A stretch of DNA of 64,000 nt from Arcticibacterium luteifluviistationis (GCF_003258705.1 NZ_CP029480.1:2356001-2420000), one strand, 5' to 3'. Positions 46,587 to 56,322 are shown, numbered from the stretch's first letter. The notes: generated by a model from the sequence alone, not told the origin. Made by a program: numbers and translations.

Positions 46587-47786
46587 TTAAATTCTATTAT
46601 GATTATGCTCAGATATTACTGAACATGAATTGGCTACGGCACTCGAAACTTTATTAGCTATACCTTCATCGAATGAAGAAGGAATGATTCGCTCTCTTGT
46701 AGGGTTTTCAACACAATCAGCCAGTGCGTAAGCGGCAGCCAATTTCATGATTGGCGTTATTTTTTTAGCTCGCCCATCTAATGCACCTCTAAAAATTCCT
46801 GGAAATACCAATACATTATTTACTTGGTTAGGGTAATCGCTTCGGCCTGTTGCGACAATAGCTGCACCTCCTTTATAAGCTTCTTCTGGAGCAATTTCTG
46901 GCTCTGGGTTTGCCAAAGCAAAAATTACTGGATTGATATTCATTGTTTTGACATCTTCCGCAGATAAAATATTTCCTTTACTTACACCAATAAAAACATC
47001 GGCATCTTTAATGGCATCCTGTAAATAACCTTCAACATTATTAGGATTAGAAAAGGTTAGTAACTCTTCTTTTACCGAATTTAAGTTTGTTCTGTTTTTA
47101 TGAATGATTCCTTTACTATCACAAATAATAATTTCTCTAACAGACAAACACTGTGAAGGATCTAAACTTATACATCTTAGTAATTTCGAAATGGCTACAC
47201 CTGCAGATCCTGCTCCATTTACTACCACTTTAAGTTCATCAAATTTTTTATCCAATACTTTACACGAATTTAATATTCCGGCTAAAGTTACAATGGCTGT
47301 TCCATGCTGATCATCATGAAAAACAGGAATACCAATGTCTTGCAAAGCTGCCTCAATTTCAAAACAGCGTGGTGCAGAAATATCTTCTAAATTTACACCA
47401 CCAAAAACAGGGGAAATTCTTTTGACCGTATCTATAATTTCTTGAGGATTTTGAGTGTCCAAACAAATTGGAAAAGCATCTACTCCTCCAAATTTCTTAA
47501 ACAACATAGCCTTACCTTCCATTACTGGAATTGCAGCTTTTGGTCCTATATTACCTAAACCTAATACTGCAGAACCATCAGAAACTATTGCGACAGTATT
47601 CCCTTTGATGGTATAATCATAAGCTAATTCCGGATTTTCCTGAATCGCCAAACAAGGCTGAGCAACGCCTGGTGAATAAACAACTGCTAGGTCTTCTTTT
47701 GATTCGACTTTGGTTTTATTTGATATTTCAATTTTTCCTCGTAGTTTTTTATGAAGGTCAATTGACTTTTTATAATAATCTGGCAT
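46587..47786 (-). CDS. NAD(P)-dependent malic enzyme
   Basis: A short (bacterial/plant-organellar-unrelated) malic enzyme of 399 residues, without the phosphotransacetylase-like C-terminal domain of MaeB. It has SPGVAQPCLAI, the NAD-binding and catalytic stretch SDGSAVLGLGNIGP, VFHDDQHGTAIV and the second nucleotide motif NGAGSAGVAI. It decarboxylates malate to pyruvate, providing the substrate for the acetolactate synthase encoded 11 bases upstream. Confidence 0.92.
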   Translation of the reverse strand: MPDYYKKSIDLHKKLRGKIEISNKTKVESKEDLAVVYSPGVAQPCLAIQENPELAYDYTIKGNTVAIVSDGSAVLGLGNIGPKAAIPVMEGKAMLFKKFGGVDAFPICLDTQNPQEIIDTVKRISPVFGGVNLEDISAPRCFEIEAALQDIGIPVFHDDQHGTAIVTLAGILNSCKVLDKKFDELKVVVNGAGSAGVAISKLLRCISLDPSQCLSVREIIICDSKGIIHKNRTNLNSVKEELLTFSNPNNVEGYLQDAIKDADVFIGVSKGNILSAEDVKTMNINPVIFALANPEPEIAPEEAYKGGAAIVATGRSDYPNQVNNVLVFPGIFRGALDGRAKKITPIMKLAAAYALADCVENPTRERIIPSSFDEGIANKVSSAVANSCSVISEHNHNRI

Positions 47787-47797
47787 ATTTTTATCTA

Positions 47798-49438
47798 TTA
47801 AAGAATACAGGTTTTTTCTTTTAACAGGACATTCAAAATAGAATGATTTAGTGAGTAATCTACCGCCAAATCAATGACATGAACACCGTCTGAGTTTAAA
47901 CAAGTTTTTAAGATTTCTCTAAAACTTTGGTCAGAAGTAGGTCTATGGCCTTTAGCACCATAACTTTCTGCATATTTTACAAAATCAGGGTTTTTATAAT
48001 CTAAACCGAAGCTTTCAAATCCCATCCCTTCTTGTTTCCACTTTATCATTCCATAAGAGCTATCATTTAGAATAATAACTACCATATTTAAACCCAATCT
48101 AGTAGCTGTTTCTAGTTCCTGAGAATTCATCATAAACCCTCCATCTCCACAAACAGAAATCACTTTTTTACCTGGATTGATCAACTTCGCAGCCATTGCA
48201 GAAGCCAAACCTGCACCCATAGTGGCAAGGGCATTATCTAATAAAAGTGTATTGGGTTGGTAACATTTATAATTTCGGGCAAACCAAATCTTATAAACAC
48301 CATTATCCAAGGTTACAATGCCATCATCTGGTAATTGTTCACGCACAATATGTACCAGTCTTTGTGGTAAAATAGGGAAACGAACGTCTTCAACGTATCT
48401 TGTCAAATGACTTTCTACCTCCGTTTTAATTCTTTCATAATAGGAAAAGTCCCAATTGCTTTTGTCTTTGATTTGACCCGTCAATTGCATTATCGACGAT
48501 GCTATATCTCCAATAACATTTAATTGAGGAAAATAAACTTCATCTACATTAGCTGGAAAAAAGTTGACGTGAATCACTTTGGTTCCACCTTTTTCCATAA
48601 AAAATGGTGGTTTCTCCACTACATCATGACCCACATTTATAATTAAATCTGCTCTATTGATAGCACAATGTAAAAAGTCATCACTTGATAAAGCAGCTGT
48701 TCCTAAAAATAGAGGATGCCGTTCATCTAAAACACCTTTCCCCATTTGTGTATTAAAAAATGGAATCCCAGTAGACTCAACGAGATGGCTCAAAGCATCA
48801 CTTGTTCTTTGTCTATTTGCACCAGCTCCTATTAACAATAAAGGCATTTTGGCCTCTTCCAGCATTTTTGTGGCTTCTTGGATAGCCACCTCATTGGCAT
48901 CAGGTCTTCTAAACCCAACTACATCAAATAATCGGTCTTCACATTCTTCCGCAGCAATATCCTCTGGTAATTCTAGATGAACAGCTCCCGGCCGCTCTTC
49001 TATAGCCAAACGAAAAGCTTCCCGAACCATAGACGGAATTAGATTCCCATTTACTATTTGTCGGGTATACTTTGTGATTGGTTGAAATAATTCAACAATA
49101 TCTATTATTTGAAAACGACCCTGTTTAGATTTCATAATCGGCTTTTGGCCAGTAATCATCACCATAGGCATGGCTCCCAATTGAGCATAAGCCGCAGGTG
49201 TGGTTAAATTGGTGGCACCAGGTCCAAGTGTTGCTAGGCAGACCCCAGGCTTCCCCGTTAATCGACCATAAGTAGCAGCCATAAAACCTGCTCCTTGTTC
49301 ATGACGGGTAAGAATTAATTTAATCTTAGAATCCTTCAGAGAGTTTAGCATATCTAAGTTTTCCTCGCCAGGAATTCCAAAAATATACTCTACACCTTCG
49401 TTTTCAAGTGCTTTTATAAATAAATCTGATGCCTTCAT
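47798..49438 (-). CDS. acetolactate synthase-type TPP enzyme (AlsS/IlvB-like)
   Basis: A protein of 546 residues: catalytic Glu in FIFGIPGEENLD and HEQGAGFMAATYGRL near 47, the TPP motif GDGGFMMNSQELETATRLGLN near 435, and the C-terminal NDSSYGMIKWKQ. It condenses two pyruvates to acetolactate, as in AlsS. No small regulatory subunit gene follows, which fits a catabolic form. The C-terminal end is a little longer than usual. First gene of the minus-strand block, with a long divergent promoter region. Confidence 0.88.
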   Translation of the reverse strand: MKASDLFIKALENEGVEYIFGIPGEENLDMLNSLKDSKIKLILTRHEQGAGFMAATYGRLTGKPGVCLATLGPGATNLTTPAAYAQLGAMPMVMITGQKPIMKSKQGRFQIIDIVELFQPITKYTRQIVNGNLIPSMVREAFRLAIEERPGAVHLELPEDIAAEECEDRLFDVVGFRRPDANEVAIQEATKMLEEAKMPLLLIGAGANRQRTSDALSHLVESTGIPFFNTQMGKGVLDERHPLFLGTAALSSDDFLHCAINRADLIINVGHDVVEKPPFFMEKGGTKVIHVNFFPANVDEVYFPQLNVIGDIASSIMQLTGQIKDKSNWDFSYYERIKTEVESHLTRYVEDVRFPILPQRLVHIVREQLPDDGIVTLDNGVYKIWFARNYKCYQPNTLLLDNALATMGAGLASAMAAKLINPGKKVISVCGDGGFMMNSQELETATRLGLNMVVIILNDSSYGMIKWKQEGMGFESFGLDYKNPDFVKYAESYGAKGHRPTSDQSFREILKTCLNSDGVHVIDLAVDYSLNHSILNVLLKEKTCIL

Positions 49439-49932
49439 TTTATGTTTGGTTTTATAGTCTGAATTAATTGTTTTGCTTAAAATTATTTTGCCACAGCTTT
49501 ATAGACGTAGATAATTGTAATCCTGACAAAATAACATTAAAATTCAGCAAACCACTCATTATAAGACATTTACATAAACGTAGGGGAGAATAAATATTTA
49601 AAACATAATCAGGCGACCAACTATTCTAATCCTTTTGAAGCAGGTTTGATGCAGTTTTGATTTCTAAAGTTTAAATTCACCTTGGCTAACCATTTTGTAA
49701 AGGTGGCATTTGATGCAAATTAATAATTGAAAGTTTTGTCAGGAAAATGAAAGTTCGACGACAGATAGAATGAAGGCGATAAGCTGTTCATTTTGTTTAA
49801 TAGCAGAACAAGTCCAGATTGGAATATTTTCCTGCCATTTATTCAGAAGAAAAAAGACTAAATTAGCTAGTCTCGCGAAGACAATTACGCTTAAAATAAA
49901 ATTGACCTATTTCTCACTATTAATAATTCGCA
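49439..49932. other. 494-base divergent intergenic region
   Basis: Lies between the acetolactate synthase gene and the glutaredoxin-TrxR fusion, both reading away from it, so it holds both promoters. I see no gene. There is no exact TAnnTTTG; a near-match TTATTTTG is readable on the minus strand near 49525. A repeated TTTGATGCA occurs (49647 and 49707 areas). Confidence 0.5.
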
Positions 49933-51345
49933 ATGAATTTAAAAATTAAAATGTTTGGGGCCGAATGGTGTCCAGATTGTAGAAGAACCAAAACTTTCTT
50001 AGAACAAAATCAAATTGACTTTGAGTATGTCAATGTTGACCTAAATCAAGAGGCTTCTCAATTGGTAGAAAAAATTAACAATGGAAAAAGGATTATTCCC
50101 ACCTTATTAATAAATGAGAAGTCTTTTACCAATCCTCAAAATTTTGAAATAGCTGCAGAGTTAGGCATAAATGATGGCAAAAAACTAGTTTTATATGGAG
50201 CCGATTGGTGTCCCGATTGCAGAAGAGCAAAACGTTTTTTGACAGATAATAATATTCATTTGAGATTTGTGGATGTAGACTCAAACCCCGAGGCGGCTGA
50301 TTGGGTAACCAAAATAAATAATGGTAAGCGAATTATACCTACCATCACTATCAATGAAAAGCCCTTTACTAATCCTTCAAATGATACATTGACAGAGGCA
50401 CTTTCTCTGGATAAAGTTTCTGATGATAGAATTTATGATACCATCATAGTGGGAGGCGGTGCAGCAGGACTTACTACGGCTATTTATGCCCAACGCGATA
50501 AGTATGACAGTCTAATTCTAGAAAGAAAAAATATTGGTGGTAATGCCTTCATTACTAAAAAAATAGAGAATTACCCCGGTTTCAAAGAGGTTTCAGGCCC
50601 CGATTTGATGGATAAAATGGCCGAGCAAGCAGAAACTTTAGGTGCAAAAATTGAACTTGGCGAAGACCTGAAAAAAATCACTCGTAAGGCTGAACATTTC
50701 GAAATCAAAACCTCTTCTAAAACCTTCTTGGGAAAAACCATCGTTTTGGCCACTGGAAGTACTTATCGTACGCTAGGAATACCTGGAGAAAAAGAACTTA
50801 TAGGAGCTGGAGTACATTTTTGTGCCACATGTGATGGAGCCTTCTATAGAGACAAAGAGCTAATCATCATTGGTGGTGGCAACAGTGCTTTAGAAGAAGG
50901 AATGTTTTTAGCCAGTTTTGTTAAAAAAGTAACCATCATTCATCGAGGAGATGAGTTTAGTGCAACATCCACTTATGTAGATAAACTCTCAAGTTTTGAC
51001 AATATTTCTTTCCATTTAAGTACCGAGCCTCAAAAGTTCAACGCATCAGAAAACGGCGTATTTGAATCTCTTAGTGTTTTGAAAGATGGTAAAACTTTCG
51101 ACATTGGAGCTGACGGTGTATTTATTTTCATTGGCCTAATACCTAATACAGAAGTTTTTGAAGGGTTTATAAACCTATCTGACAATGGTCAAATATTGAC
51201 CAAAGGCTTAAATGAAACCAGCATGGGTGGAGTATTTGCTGCAGGTGATTGCAGGAAAGGTGCCATAGCACAAGTAGCTGCCGCAACAGGTGAAGGTGTA
51301 GTGGCCAGTTATGGACTTAGAGAATACTTAACAAACAGAACATAA
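49933..51345 (+). CDS. tandem glutaredoxin-like plus thioredoxin reductase fusion
   Basis: A protein of 470 residues. Two glutaredoxin/thioredoxin-like domains of about 80 residues come first, each with AxWCPDCRR (near residues 13 and 93) and a copy of NNGKRIIPT. Then follows a full thioredoxin reductase fold with FAD motif VGGGAAGLTT, redox CATC in FCATCDGAFYRD and FAD-closing GVFAAGDCRKGAIAQ. It could carry electrons from NADPH to its own glutaredoxin arms. The two arms share long identical stretches, showing a recent duplication. It is divergent from the four-gene redox/metabolic block. Confidence 0.9.
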   Translation: MNLKIKMFGAEWCPDCRRTKTFLEQNQIDFEYVNVDLNQEASQLVEKINNGKRIIPTLLINEKSFTNPQNFEIAAELGINDGKKLVLYGADWCPDCRRAKRFLTDNNIHLRFVDVDSNPEAADWVTKINNGKRIIPTITINEKPFTNPSNDTLTEALSLDKVSDDRIYDTIIVGGGAAGLTTAIYAQRDKYDSLILERKNIGGNAFITKKIENYPGFKEVSGPDLMDKMAEQAETLGAKIELGEDLKKITRKAEHFEIKTSSKTFLGKTIVLATGSTYRTLGIPGEKELIGAGVHFCATCDGAFYRDKELIIIGGGNSALEEGMFLASFVKKVTIIHRGDEFSATSTYVDKLSSFDNISFHLSTEPQKFNASENGVFESLSVLKDGKTFDIGADGVFIFIGLIPNTEVFEGFINLSDNGQILTKGLNETSMGGVFAAGDCRKGAIAQVAAATGEGVVASYGLREYLTNRT

Positions 51346-51505
51346 ATCAGCTTTAGTTTAATCAATAATTGAGTTCCCAGATATAGCAGACTAAATTCCT
51401 GCTGCTTAAAACTTGATTTTAATAAAAAAGGCCAAATTTTAATTACATTTTTTGTCAGTATTCTAATAAGACTCCGTCAAACAAGTATAGAAAATAAATA
51501 TCAAT

Positions 51506-52246
51506 ATGTGTACTGTAACCTATCTACCTGTCAATAATGGCTACTTCCTCACCTCTAACAGGGATGAAAAAACAGCTAGGCCGACGTTAAAACCTGAATT
51601 ATATTGTACTAAAAATGGCAAATGGATATATCCTAAAGATATGATAGCAGGTGGTAGCTGGATAGCCGTGGGAGAACAAAAAGCCCGATGTCTATTGAAT
51701 GGAGCTATGGAAAATCACCTGCCTAACACCAAGCAATACAAAAGAAGCAGAGGTCAGGTTTTATTAGAAAGTCTGGAATTCAAAGACGATAGAAATTTCA
51801 TTGAGCATGTTGATTTATCTGAAACTGAACCATTCACTCTTATCCTGATTGACAATACAAACAAGAAATTCTATCTTGAGTTAAAATGGGATGGTAAAAG
51901 AAAACTTGTACATGAACTACCGATAAATGTGCCTAGAATTTGGTCTTCTGTTACACTTTATTCCGAGTCCATAATAGAAGGAAGGAGAGCATGGTATGCT
52001 AAATGGCTAAGTTCAGAAGTCATCCAAGCTGAAAAGATGTTAGAATTTCATCTATTTAAACATACAGACAATTCCTTTGAAAACGTACTCATGGAAAGGA
52101 ATAATGGCGACTTAAAAACAGTAAGCGTTAGTCAAATAGTACGATATAAAGATCACTCCTATTTTAAATATTTAGACCTTTTAGATAATAGTCAAATTAA
52201 CCACCAATTAAACCCCACGGAACTATGTATTCAGGATGGGCAATAG
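51506..52246 (+). CDS. NRDE-family (TANGO2-like) protein
   Basis: A protein of 246 residues opening MCTVTYLPVNNGYFLTSNRDE, the NRDE motif. The N-terminal Cys2 is in the position used by Ntn-type hydrolases after Met removal, a feature shared with the family. Function in bacteria is unknown. Its last 22 bases overlap the next gene's start, and a third gene overlaps in turn, so the three form a coupled unit. Confidence 0.8.
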   Translation: MCTVTYLPVNNGYFLTSNRDEKTARPTLKPELYCTKNGKWIYPKDMIAGGSWIAVGEQKARCLLNGAMENHLPNTKQYKRSRGQVLLESLEFKDDRNFIEHVDLSETEPFTLILIDNTNKKFYLELKWDGKRKLVHELPINVPRIWSSVTLYSESIIEGRRAWYAKWLSSEVIQAEKMLEFHLFKHTDNSFENVLMERNNGDLKTVSVSQIVRYKDHSYFKYLDLLDNSQINHQLNPTELCIQDGQ

Positions 52247-52872
52247 CCTTAGCATGGCCTGAAACACACTGTAAGGCCACAGGAGCATGGTACGATAAAC
52301 CAGCTGGATGGTTAGGACTGCACAAAGATTACTATTATAAAGTAGGTCATGCGGCTGTCATCCTTATAAAAAACTTTGAAAATGAAGCACTTTATTTAGA
52401 CTTCGGAAGGTACCATGCACCTTATGGTCATGGCCGAGTAAGGGATAAATTCACAGACCACGAATTAAAGTTAAAAACCATCTTAGAATGGTCAGAAGCA
52501 GGTAAGCTGTTAAATATAAATGAATTACTCGTTGAGATTGAACAAAAAGAGGCTTGTCATGGAAACGGAAAGGTACATCCTGGTATCTCGCAGGTAAATT
52601 TTAAACTAGCGTACAAAAAAGCTAAAGACTTACAAAGTAAAGGCTGTCTTGCTTATGGTCCCTTTGTGAAGAATGGCACTAATTGCTCGCGTTTTGTTAA
52701 TACTATTATTAAGGCAGGACGGCCTAAACTTTGGACTAAAGTTAGGCTATCCTTGCCACCCACCATCTCTCCTACTCCACTAGGAAACGTGAAGTCATTG
52801 AGTCAAATCAGCTCAAGTATTGCCACTACAAGCTCTCTGAATGTGAATCAAGACATATCAATCTATGAGTAA
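52225..52872 (+). CDS. DUF6695-like protein, possible permuted papain fold
   Basis: A protein of 215 residues starting MYSGWAIALAWPETHCKATG. It has YKVGHAAVILIKN near 39-51, DFGRYHAPYGHGR near 59-71 and GTNCSRFVNTII near 153-164: a His before a Cys, the order seen in circularly permuted NlpC/P60 or LRAT-like enzymes. The family name is from memory and is the softer part of the call. It starts inside the NRDE gene and its stop lies inside the next gene's start region. Confidence 0.55.
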   Translation: MYSGWAIALAWPETHCKATGAWYDKPAGWLGLHKDYYYKVGHAAVILIKNFENEALYLDFGRYHAPYGHGRVRDKFTDHELKLKTILEWSEAGKLLNINELLVEIEQKEACHGNGKVHPGISQVNFKLAYKKAKDLQSKGCLAYGPFVKNGTNCSRFVNTIIKAGRPKLWTKVRLSLPPTISPTPLGNVKSLSQISSSIATTSSLNVNQDISIYE

Positions 52873-53179
52873 AAAAACAGCCTATTTCAGAGGAACCTTA
52901 CCTCCACCAGAAAAGCCCGTTAATCTACCAGAAAAGATGCAATGGCTGGCTGGAGAAGGTGCTGGCTCATGGTTTCATATAGAATTCATGAGTGAGAACC
53001 TTGCTCAAATTAATAGATACAACCCAAAAGGTGAATTTGAATGTGCCGGTTTATTTATTTCTAAAGACAGCATTAATATAAATGAGCTCTATGAAATAAC
53101 TCATCTCAGTCATTGTATGGAAGTTCGATTTAAAACACAGGATAAAATAGTACTTTTCAAAAATGTCAACAACGATTAA
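52865..53179 (+). CDS. small protein coupled to the DUF6695-like gene
   Basis: A protein of 104 residues, starting MSKKTAYFRGTLPPPEKP and containing QWLAGEGAGSWFHIEF. It starts 8 bases before the end of the preceding gene (ATGAGTAA). It may represent the C-terminal part of the DUF6695 proteins of other species, split here into its own gene; this is from recollection of the family and needs comparison. Function unknown. Confidence 0.55.
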   Translation: MSKKTAYFRGTLPPPEKPVNLPEKMQWLAGEGAGSWFHIEFMSENLAQINRYNPKGEFECAGLFISKDSININELYEITHLSHCMEVRFKTQDKIVLFKNVNND

Positions 53180-53293
53180 CTAACTTCCGAATCTATAATA
53201 CCTAAATTCGACGTACATTAAATATGATTATTTAGGATTTAAATAACCTAGTCATTAAGCTTTCGAAATTGGTACTACCAACTCGTTTTAAAT

Positions 53294-53854
53294 ATGAAAA
53301 ACCTCTTATTACTTTGTTTCTTTTTCACATCATTAAATATTCTAGCTCAAACGGCCGAACAACCTACAGATATATCTCCACTACTGATTGGAGAAAAAAT
53401 TCCAGCGGCTACGGTTATAGACCCCTCAGGAAAAAAATATGATTTATTGGACGTTCTCAATGAAAAACCAACAATCCTTGTTTTTTATAGAGGCGGCTGG
53501 TGTCCATATTGTAATAAACAGCTGGCTGGACTTGTAAGTATTGAAAAGGATATTATAGCCTTAGGATATCAAATTGTTGCGATTTCTCCTGATAAATATG
53601 AGGATTTGGTCAACACTGAAGAAAAGAATAAAATTGCGTACCGATTATTTTCAGATCCTGGTGCCACGCTTTTAAAAAACGTTGGGATTGCTTTTGGTAA
53701 CCCTGATGATAAACATGGCATTTTGCCAGTACCAACATTAATGATTGTAAACAAAAAAGCAGAGATAATTTTTGAACATATAAATCCTAATTTCAGAAAG
53801 AGAATTGAGCCTAGTTACCTTATGGAGGTTATTAAAGCGATAAAAGATAACTAA
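53294..53854 (+). CDS. exported AhpC/TSA-family thioredoxin-like protein
   Basis: A protein of 186 residues with a signal peptide (cut near AQTAEQ) and a redox motif YRGGWCPYCNKQL near 75. The CxxC matches peroxiredoxin-like/thioredoxin proteins of the AhpC/TSA family, acting in the periplasm on disulfides or peroxides. Monocistronic, convergent with the patatin gene. Confidence 0.85.
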   Translation: MKNLLLLCFFFTSLNILAQTAEQPTDISPLLIGEKIPAATVIDPSGKKYDLLDVLNEKPTILVFYRGGWCPYCNKQLAGLVSIEKDIIALGYQIVAISPDKYEDLVNTEEKNKIAYRLFSDPGATLLKNVGIAFGNPDDKHGILPVPTLMIVNKKAEIIFEHINPNFRKRIEPSYLMEVIKAIKDN

Positions 53855-53896
53855 TCCATTCCACTTAAATCTTTCATTTCTCGAGTAAAGTAAAAC

Positions 53897-54805
53897 CTAT
53901 TTCTTAGCAGAATTAAAAAGGGCGTAATCATAACCTTGTTGCCACCATTTAGTCATTTCCACTTTATCAAAAACCAAAGAATTTGTAGTAAGTATGGTAG
54001 GTGTGTGTATCATATTTAGTTTGACATTCTCATATTTGGCTCTTCTACTTGCCAATTGAAGGCCTTGAAAAGAGATTGTGTTCATCATAAACGTAAATGT
54101 ATTGGTAAGCAAAGCGAACGCATTTTTAATAGGCATATGATTTATTGCATACGTTTCAGTATCTAAAATTATAGCATCTATTTCTGTGGCTCCCATTTCA
54201 ATAGCCCTTTCTATAGGTGCAGTAATGGACAAACCGCCATCTGCATAATCGTACCCATTTTTATGTACCAGAGACATAAACGGAGGGTAATTGCAACTCA
54301 GCCAAATCCAATCACAGAAGTCTTCATATTCTACTTCAGATATGTTTTTATACTCCACTTCATTGGTGGTCAGGTTTGAAACCGTAACTACTACTTCTTT
54401 ATGCACTTGCCTTATTTCGTCATATATCTCTCTCGTGATTTCTTTTTCAATCAGCTTTCTAAGATTTTTGCTTTCACCGAAAGTCCTAGATCCTAATAAG
54501 AAATTGATTAGGACATTAAAATGATTTATCCCTACATGGGTAAAACCCTTCTTTTTCCTTTTTGTAAAAGGACAATTGCTAAAAATATCATCCTGGCTAA
54601 CATTCGTATAGATCCTTTTTATTTCTTCCACTTTATTCAAAGCTAAATGGCTTATTAAAAGGCTTCCTGTAGAGGTGCCCAAAAATATGTCGTACTTATT
54701 ATTCTGTTTTAGTAGAAGATACTCAGCAACTCCACCAGCAAAAGCACCCTTGCTGCCTCCACCTGAAATAACTAAAGCCTTTTTATGATTTAAATTTGTT
54801 GACAT
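53897..54805 (-). CDS. patatin-like phospholipase
   Basis: A protein of 302 residues with oxyanion-hole GGGSKGAF near 15, nucleophile elbow GTSTG near 43 (GxSxG), and the Asp of DGG near 195, the Ser-Asp dyad of patatins. It likely cleaves acyl ester bonds of lipids in the cytoplasm or at the membrane. There is no signal peptide. Confidence 0.88.
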   Translation of the reverse strand: MSTNLNHKKALVISGGGSKGAFAGGVAEYLLLKQNNKYDIFLGTSTGSLLISHLALNKVEEIKRIYTNVSQDDIFSNCPFTKRKKKGFTHVGINHFNVLINFLLGSRTFGESKNLRKLIEKEITREIYDEIRQVHKEVVVTVSNLTTNEVEYKNISEVEYEDFCDWIWLSCNYPPFMSLVHKNGYDYADGGLSITAPIERAIEMGATEIDAIILDTETYAINHMPIKNAFALLTNTFTFMMNTISFQGLQLASRRAKYENVKLNMIHTPTILTTNSLVFDKVEMTKWWQQGYDYALFNSAKK

Positions 54806-54890
54806 TATCTTTGAAGATTTTGATTATTTATCTACAACAAAGTTTCTCCATGAATTAAAGATTCTACCGAGTGATTCTATTCATCACTTC

Positions 54891-55271
54891 TTACAACAGA
54901 AATTTTTCAAACTGTCTTTGGCGTATGAAATATGCATTCCAAGAAAAAGAAACCAATAAAATAATTGAAACGAAAAATATAAAAACCGCTATGATTATCA
55001 AGATAGCAGTATTGTAATTCTCGAAAACATTCAAGCCACCTAACATAGCATTTATCACTAATAATAAGAGACTTAAGTACATTAAAAGCGTAGCAATACT
55101 TAAGGTTTTTAATTGTTTTATTTTTAGAGGTATTATTTCTTCAAACAATTCATGATCTAGATGTAATCTATTATTTAATTCATCTGTGAGGCCCAAAGCC
55201 ATTCTGTTTACACTACCAAGAATGACCGCTAAACTCGGAATTAAAGATAAATTAATTTGCCAGGTTTCCAT
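54891..55271 (-). CDS. DUF2721 membrane protein
   Basis: A protein of 126 residues with an amphipathic N-terminus (PSLAVILGSVNRMALGLTDELNNRL), a charged helix, and two C-terminal membrane segments at about 55-75 and 85-108. Fits DUF2721; no function known. It is the last gene of the second sigma-factor unit, or next to it. Confidence 0.68.
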   Translation of the reverse strand: METWQINLSLIPSLAVILGSVNRMALGLTDELNNRLHLDHELFEEIIPLKIKQLKTLSIATLLMYLSLLLLVINAMLGGLNVFENYNTAILIIIAVFIFFVSIILLVSFSWNAYFIRQRQFEKFLL

Positions 55272-55302
55272 TTTTTCAAAGGTTTAAACAATAAACAAAG
55301 TC

Positions 55303-55815
55303 TTAATTTTCAATCAATATGGATTTCCTAAAGCGAACTGTAGCTGGAGCCACTCCGAAGTTTTCATCCACCAAAACACCACGGTTTAAATAAAGTAAAG
55401 CAACTTTTATAAGAGCCTGATGATGAATACTATGCTCCAGGTTATAAGCTAATTCCCTAGCTAAAGAAGTGTCAATTTTATCAATTTCACTTTCCTCTTC
55501 TTTAAAGTTTCCCTGCAGGCTAATTGAGACATGCTTTTGTGGCAATAATTGAAGAGATATCAAGAGATTGTTTATAGTATGAGCAGCAAAAACAGGATCT
55601 TCTTCTATTCTTATGTCTCTTTTCCTGAGGTCGTAATTAATTGTTCCGTCAATTTGCCCTTCAAAAACACACAGATAAAACTCTAAGATATGTCTGATGT
55701 GTTGACCAATACTTGCACCTGATAGTAAATCAATTTTTTGTTTATAGTCATTTTCGTTTATAACCTCTGTTAACTCTTTGAGTTGACGAAGGTTCTCCGA
55801 GCAATTGTCAATCAT
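55303..55815 (-). CDS. DinB-fold protein
   Basis: A protein of 170 residues with four helices and His positions IGQHIRHILEFY near 36-47 and YNLEHSIHHQALIK near 128-141, compatible with a divalent metal site. DinB-like proteins include thiol transferases; substrate unknown. Gap of five bases to the DUF4833 gene. Confidence 0.78.
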   Translation of the reverse strand: MIDNCSENLRQLKELTEVINENDYKQKIDLLSGASIGQHIRHILEFYLCVFEGQIDGTINYDLRKRDIRIEEDPVFAAHTINNLLISLQLLPQKHVSISLQGNFKEEESEIDKIDTSLARELAYNLEHSIHHQALIKVALLYLNRGVLVDENFGVAPATVRFRKSILIEN

Positions 55816-55820
55816 TTATT

Positions 55821-56303
55821 TTATGGTTTAATAGTTTGGATAAAATCCTCACAAGATTTTGGATTAGTTAACTCTATTTTGACACTTTTGATTTTTGGTA
55901 GCAGAAATGAAGAATTCGAAAAATTCACATAAATACCACGTAGCATAGCCCATGAATCACCTTCAGAAATCATTACAGTTGGCTTCTTATTCATTTTTAA
56001 CCTTATGATTCTTTGAGAATAAGCCGCGAAATGAAGGTCAATGAAATTATCAGTGATTTTATCTACCACAAGCCCATAAGCATATTTCTCTTGTATCAGG
56101 CTCAAAGCTTCCTTTTTACCATTTTTTAGCCAATACGTTTTAATCGGTTCTTTCAAAATAACATTACCCTTTTCATTCAAATTCAATTGATATACTATCT
56201 TAAAATCATCCTTATTTCTTGTAATTTCAAAGAGAATTCCATTATCCGTTTCTCCCTTGGAAGGAGTGAAAAAACTAGCCAGTATAATGAAAATTAACTT
56301 CAT
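55821..56303 (-). CDS. DUF4833 protein, secreted
   Basis: A protein of 160 residues with a signal peptide (about 1-17) and DUF4833-like strands: ILFEITRNKDDFKIVYQLN, PIKTYWLKNGKKEALSLIQEKYAYGL. Function unknown; periplasmic. It follows a strong terminator at 56323-56354, so it may have its own promoter or depend on read-through. Confidence 0.72.
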   Translation of the reverse strand: MKLIFIILASFFTPSKGETDNGILFEITRNKDDFKIVYQLNLNEKGNVILKEPIKTYWLKNGKKEALSLIQEKYAYGLVVDKITDNFIDLHFAAYSQRIIRLKMNKKPTVMISEGDSWAMLRGIYVNFSNSSFLLPKIKSVKIELTNPKSCEDFIQTIKP

Positions 56304-56322
56304 GATAGCTTAAAAAAAGGTT

